Source: Serratia proteamaculans_D
Lineage (GTDB): Bacteria; Pseudomonadota; Gammaproteobacteria; Enterobacterales; Enterobacteriaceae
DNA: 64,000 nucleotides
Direction: 5' to 3' (one strand)
Assembly: GCF_049959315.1 (NCBI RefSeq)
Contig: NZ_CP188201.1
A program made the position numbers and the translations under genes. Shown one piece after another: positions 61,141 to 64,000 of the stretch. Numbering within the stretch: the stretch's first letter is position 1; every line of letters starts with the position of its first letter. The notes under the pieces are model-generated. The model was not told where the DNA came from. It saw only the letters and a list, made by a program, of their open reading frames with translations, and ran no database searches.

Positions 61141-62055
61141 ATGATCCCGCAAATATTCCACCCAGATGAACTGCGTGCCCAGACCCTGGCCGGCTTTAAC
61201 CAGGTGGGCGGAGGTATTTTCCCCAGCATGCCAGACCAGCACCGCAAGTTTTTCGAAGCGCTGCCTTACCTGTTTGTCGCCACGCTGGACGAACAAGGTT
61301 GGCCGGTGGCTACGTTGTTTAGCGGCCCACCCGGTTTTTTGCGCACGCCGGACAGCACCCACCTGCGTATCAGCACCCCACGCCGCAACGACGATCCGGC
61401 GCAGGCAGCACTTCAATCCGGCCAGCCGGTGGGAGCGCTGGGGCTGGATTTTAGCAACCGACGCCGTAACCGCGCCAACGGTGTGATCGGACGTACCGAC
61501 AAAAACCGCATTGAGATCGAAGTCAGGCAAAGCTTCGGCAACTGTCCGCAGTATATTCAGCGGCGCGAGTTGTATCCGGCACCCGCCAATCCTGCGCCAA
61601 TCGAATATCTCACTACGTTGGATGCGGCGGCCCAGGCGTTGATTCGCAGCGCGGATACCTGTTTTGTGGCCAGTGCTGCCCATACCCAGCTGACGCAAGG
61701 TGGCGTGGATATTTCGCATCGCGGCGGAAAACCGGGGTTTATTTATCTGGAGGGAAACACTCTGTGGATACCGGATTTTCGTGGCAATCGCTATATGAAT
61801 ACCCTGGGCAACCTGTTGGCGCAACCGCGAGCGGCGTTGCTGTTTATCGATTTTGAACGCGGGGATGTTCTACATTTGCAGGGGGAAACGCAGATCCTCT
61901 GGCAAGCAGAGATGGGTCAAGGGGTGGCGGGAGCCGAACGTTACTGGCGTTTCGATATACAGCGCGCATGGCGCTTTTCACAGGCCCTGCCGTGGCGGGG
62001 GCGTAATCTTGAGTTCTCCCCGGCAACGCTCAATACCGGGGTGTGGTCAGAATAA
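61141..62055 (+). CDS. Pyridoxamine 5'-phosphate oxidase-like flavin split-barrel protein
   Basis: 304 residues from ATG 61141; the open frame extends upstream through the GST gene but that is an overlap in another frame. EALPYLFVATLDEQGWPVATLF is the split-barrel start, and GNRYMNTLGNLLAQPRAALLF contains the FMN-phosphate region. Two PNPOx-like halves appear in tandem. It probably binds FMN and reduces a small molecule. No ferredoxin tail follows. Confidence 0.85.
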   Translation: MIPQIFHPDELRAQTLAGFNQVGGGIFPSMPDQHRKFFEALPYLFVATLDEQGWPVATLFSGPPGFLRTPDSTHLRISTPRRNDDPAQAALQSGQPVGALGLDFSNRRRNRANGVIGRTDKNRIEIEVRQSFGNCPQYIQRRELYPAPANPAPIEYLTTLDAAAQALIRSADTCFVASAAHTQLTQGGVDISHRGGKPGFIYLEGNTLWIPDFRGNRYMNTLGNLLAQPRAALLFIDFERGDVLHLQGETQILWQAEMGQGVAGAERYWRFDIQRAWRFSQALPWRGRNLEFSPATLNTGVWSE

Positions 62056-62075
62056 AAAACCCCGCATCGGCGGGG
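62054..62075 (-). terminator. Terminator of the 70-residue ORF
   Basis: On the minus strand CCCCGC-CGAT-GCGGGG is followed by TTTTTT, 15 bp after the stop of the small minus-strand gene. It may also slow the convergent plus-strand transcript. Confidence 0.8.
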
Positions 62076-62089
62076 TCAGTAAATTAAGT

Positions 62090-62302
62090 TTATACGCTGT
62101 GTTCCACCGTTGTGGCCGCCTGATAAAGCTGGCGGAAATAGCTCAGGCGTTCAAAGAACAATCGGCTTTGCGACTCCGACATATTACCGGCCACTTTGCC
62201 GGCGTCGACCTCTCGCCCCTGCCACTCCATCAACGCAATGCTGGAAGCCAAAAAATCCATTTCTCCGCCGCCATAAAGATGTCTGTCCACTGATTTCATC
62301 AT
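62090..62302 (-). CDS. Small hypothetical protein (70 residues)
   Basis: The frame is open to 62422, but AAGGAG ahead of tandem ATGs (62302, 62299) marks the start. The product begins MMKSVDRHLYGGGEMDFLAS and continues MEWQGREVDAGKVAGNM; it is soluble and helical, without a signal peptide. It has its own terminator. No family was recognised. Confidence 0.65.
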   Translation of the reverse strand: MMKSVDRHLYGGGEMDFLASSIALMEWQGREVDAGKVAGNMSESQSRLFFERLSYFRQLYQAATTVEHSV

Positions 62303-62519
62303 TTGCACACTCCTTTTAATCACATCGAAAAGGGTCATATGCCTGCTGATTTCAGTATCGTCCCGACGGCGGATGTTTTTTGTACAGAAGGTGCTCATGG
62401 CAGCAAATTGATTAGTTGCCACGGATCGGGCAAATAGAGGTGGAAAAGTTTGCTAGGGTAAAGGGGTGCCGTTTGGGGTAGGTCACCCTGTGTTGAATTC
62501 TGAAAAAGGAAGAAAACCG

Positions 62520-63995
62520 ATGAGCAATCACTTCTCTGCCACCCTCAAAGATCCTGCGCTGTTCCGCGAGGCCAACTATATCGACGGGCAATGGCTGCCG
62601 ATCAAAGGCGACCAGAGCATCAAGATCCATAATCCTGCCACCGGCGAACTGGTCGGTCAGGTGCCGGCGTTGGGTGCCAAAGAGACCGCGCTGGCGATCG
62701 CCGCCGCGAAAAAGGCCCAGCCGGCCTGGCGCGCATTAACCGCCAAAGAACGTGCCGGCAAACTGCGCCGCCTGTTCGAGCTGATGATGGAAAATCAGGA
62801 CGATTTGGCGCTGATCATGACCGCAGAACAGGGCAAGCCGCTGGCGGAAAGCCGGGGTGAGATTGCCTACGCGGCGTCCTTTATCGAATGGTTTGCCGAA
62901 GAAGGCAAACGCGTCTACGGCGACACCATTCCGCAGCCCCAGGCCGGGCGACGCATTATCGTGCAGAAAGAGCCGATTGGGGTATTTGCTGCCATTACAC
63001 CGTGGAATTTCCCGGCGGCAATGATCACCCGTAAAGCGGGCCCAGGCTGGGCCGCGGGCTGTACCGGGGTGATCCGCCCCGCCAGCCAAACCCCCTTCTC
63101 TGCATTGGCCATTGCTGTGCTGGCCGAGCGAGCAGGCTTACCCGCCGGCGTTTGCAACGTCATCACTGGCCCGAGCCAGGCCATAGGGGCGGAACTGACC
63201 GCCAACCCGGACGTACGCAAGCTCTCCTTCACCGGCAGCACCGAGGTGGGTGCGCAACTGCTGGCGCAGTGTGCTCCGACCATTAAAAAGACCAGTATGG
63301 AACTGGGCGGCAATGCGCCGTTTATCGTGTTTGACGATGCCGATCTGGACGCCGCCGTGACAGGCGCAGTGGCTTCCAAATACCGCAATGCCGGCCAGAC
63401 CTGCGTGTGTACCAACCGTTTTCTGGTGCAGGACGGCATCTACGACGCCTTCGCCGAAAAGCTGAAAACGGCGGTAGAGAAACTGAAAGTGGGCAATGGC
63501 CTGGACGACGGCGTGACTATCGGCCCGTTGATTAACCCGGCCGCCGTAGAAAAAGTCAGCGAGCATATCGCCGACGCGGTGCAACTGGGTGCCTCGGTTC
63601 TGCTAGGAGGCAAGCCTCATGCGCTGGGCAATAACTTCTTTACGCCGACCATTCTGACCAATGTGCCACGGCAGGCCAAAATCTTCCATGAAGAGACCTT
63701 TGGCCCGGTAGCGCCGTTAATCCGTTTCAATAGCGAAGCCGAAGCCATTGAGCTGGCCAATGACACGCCGTTTGGCCTGGCTTCGTACTTCTACAGCCGG
63801 GATATTGGCCGGGTCATGCGCGTCGCCGAAGCGCTGGAATACGGCATCGTCGGCATTAATGAAGGGCTGATTTCCACCGAAGTCGCCCCCTTCGGCGGGG
63901 TTAAAAACTCCGGGCTGGGCCGTGAGGGGTCAAAATACGGCATCGAGGATTATCTTGAGATTAAGTACCTGTGCCTTGGTGGGCTCGGGAGCTAA
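62520..63995 (+). CDS. gabD: NADP-dependent succinate-semialdehyde dehydrogenase
   Basis: 491 residues from ATG 62520 (AAGGA at 62506-62510). Catalytic E261 (MELGGN) and C295 (GQTCVC) are present, and the C-terminal GREGSKYGIEDYLEIKY is typical of GabD. It oxidises succinate semialdehyde to succinate at the end of GABA and related catabolism. Odd points: the usual lysine of the VLKPASQTP cofactor loop is R186, and the normal GPALAAGCT is GPGWAAGCT, consistent with two compensating one-base changes. No gabT or gabP is beside it. Confidence 0.9.
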   Translation: MSNHFSATLKDPALFREANYIDGQWLPIKGDQSIKIHNPATGELVGQVPALGAKETALAIAAAKKAQPAWRALTAKERAGKLRRLFELMMENQDDLALIMTAEQGKPLAESRGEIAYAASFIEWFAEEGKRVYGDTIPQPQAGRRIIVQKEPIGVFAAITPWNFPAAMITRKAGPGWAAGCTGVIRPASQTPFSALAIAVLAERAGLPAGVCNVITGPSQAIGAELTANPDVRKLSFTGSTEVGAQLLAQCAPTIKKTSMELGGNAPFIVFDDADLDAAVTGAVASKYRNAGQTCVCTNRFLVQDGIYDAFAEKLKTAVEKLKVGNGLDDGVTIGPLINPAAVEKVSEHIADAVQLGASVLLGGKPHALGNNFFTPTILTNVPRQAKIFHEETFGPVAPLIRFNSEAEAIELANDTPFGLASYFYSRDIGRVMRVAEALEYGIVGINEGLISTEVAPFGGVKNSGLGREGSKYGIEDYLEIKYLCLGGLGS

Positions 63996-64000
63996 TCACC

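Noticed and set aside
1..64000. Search for CRISPR arrays, tRNA/rRNA genes, prophage or full insertion sequences
   Set aside because: No regularly spaced direct repeats with unique spacers, no cloverleaf or rRNA-like sequence, and no transposase or integrase was recognised. The only regular array is the three-copy operator at 9961-10036, too short for CRISPR.

Overview
The window reads as chromosome of a gamma-proteobacterium of the order Enterobacterales, most likely Serratia or a close Yersiniaceae relative. This is inferred from an rcsA-dsrB pair, an ERIC repeat, a PhoP-type mgtC promoter, CspC/CspE-like and YidB/GlsB proteins, a complete Enterobacterales-type paa cluster and a pcaIJFD operon, all in high-GC coding sequence with AT-rich intergenic islands. 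No rRNA, tRNA, CRISPR array, prophage or full insertion sequence was seen. || Layout. 1-2306: right end of a minus-strand operon (MFS exporter, JmjC/cupin oxygenase, alpha-oxoamine-synthase-like PLP enzyme cut by the window edge) that looks like part of a small-molecule biosynthetic cluster. 2842-5179: an M24 peptidase, then a compact locus with the hallmarks of a class II microcin (precursor with double-glycine leader, two small two-helix membrane proteins, terminator). 5195-9542: pcaR divergent from pcaIJFD, the lower beta-ketoadipate pathway. 9676-11446: a small conserved-looking ORF and a satD/DUF3307 pair preceded by three 18-bp repeats at an exact 29-bp period. 11474-15466: a PhoP-type mgtC-mgtB operon with a long leader and a small acidic/proline leader-like peptide between the two genes. 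15585-21610: a secreted glycoside-hydrolase-like protein, a CaiB-type CoA transferase, a LysR regulator and a PLP decarboxylase. 22248-23969: rcsA with an RcsAB box, dsrB, a candidate sRNA and a cold shock gene. 24254-38952: housekeeping and accessory singletons (ion channel, oxidoreductases, LysR regulators, stress proteins, a diguanylate cyclase, a Kdo hydroxylase, an AAA ATPase) and an ERIC element. 39013-52941: the complete phenylacetate cluster, paaZ divergent from paaABCDEFGHIJK, then paaX and paaY, with a 265-bp MITE-like element between paaX and paaY. 53023-63995: a MocR regulator and its probable EamA target, a four-gene operon (kynurenine-formamidase-like hydrolase, RidA, aminotransferase, permease), LysR/GST/flavin-barrel genes, a small ORF and gabD. 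|| How genes work together. Paa enzymes convert phenylacetate via phenylacetyl-CoA, ring epoxide and oxepin to acetyl-CoA and succinyl-CoA. PcaIJFD converts 3-oxoadipate enol-lactone to the same end products, so the window carries two paralogous 3-oxoadipyl-CoA thiolases (PcaF, PaaJ). The upper protocatechuate genes (pcaGHBC) are not in the window. The most novel-looking elements are the microcin locus, the satD operator array, the mgtCB inter-gene peptide, the MocR motif set and the MITE-like insertion.
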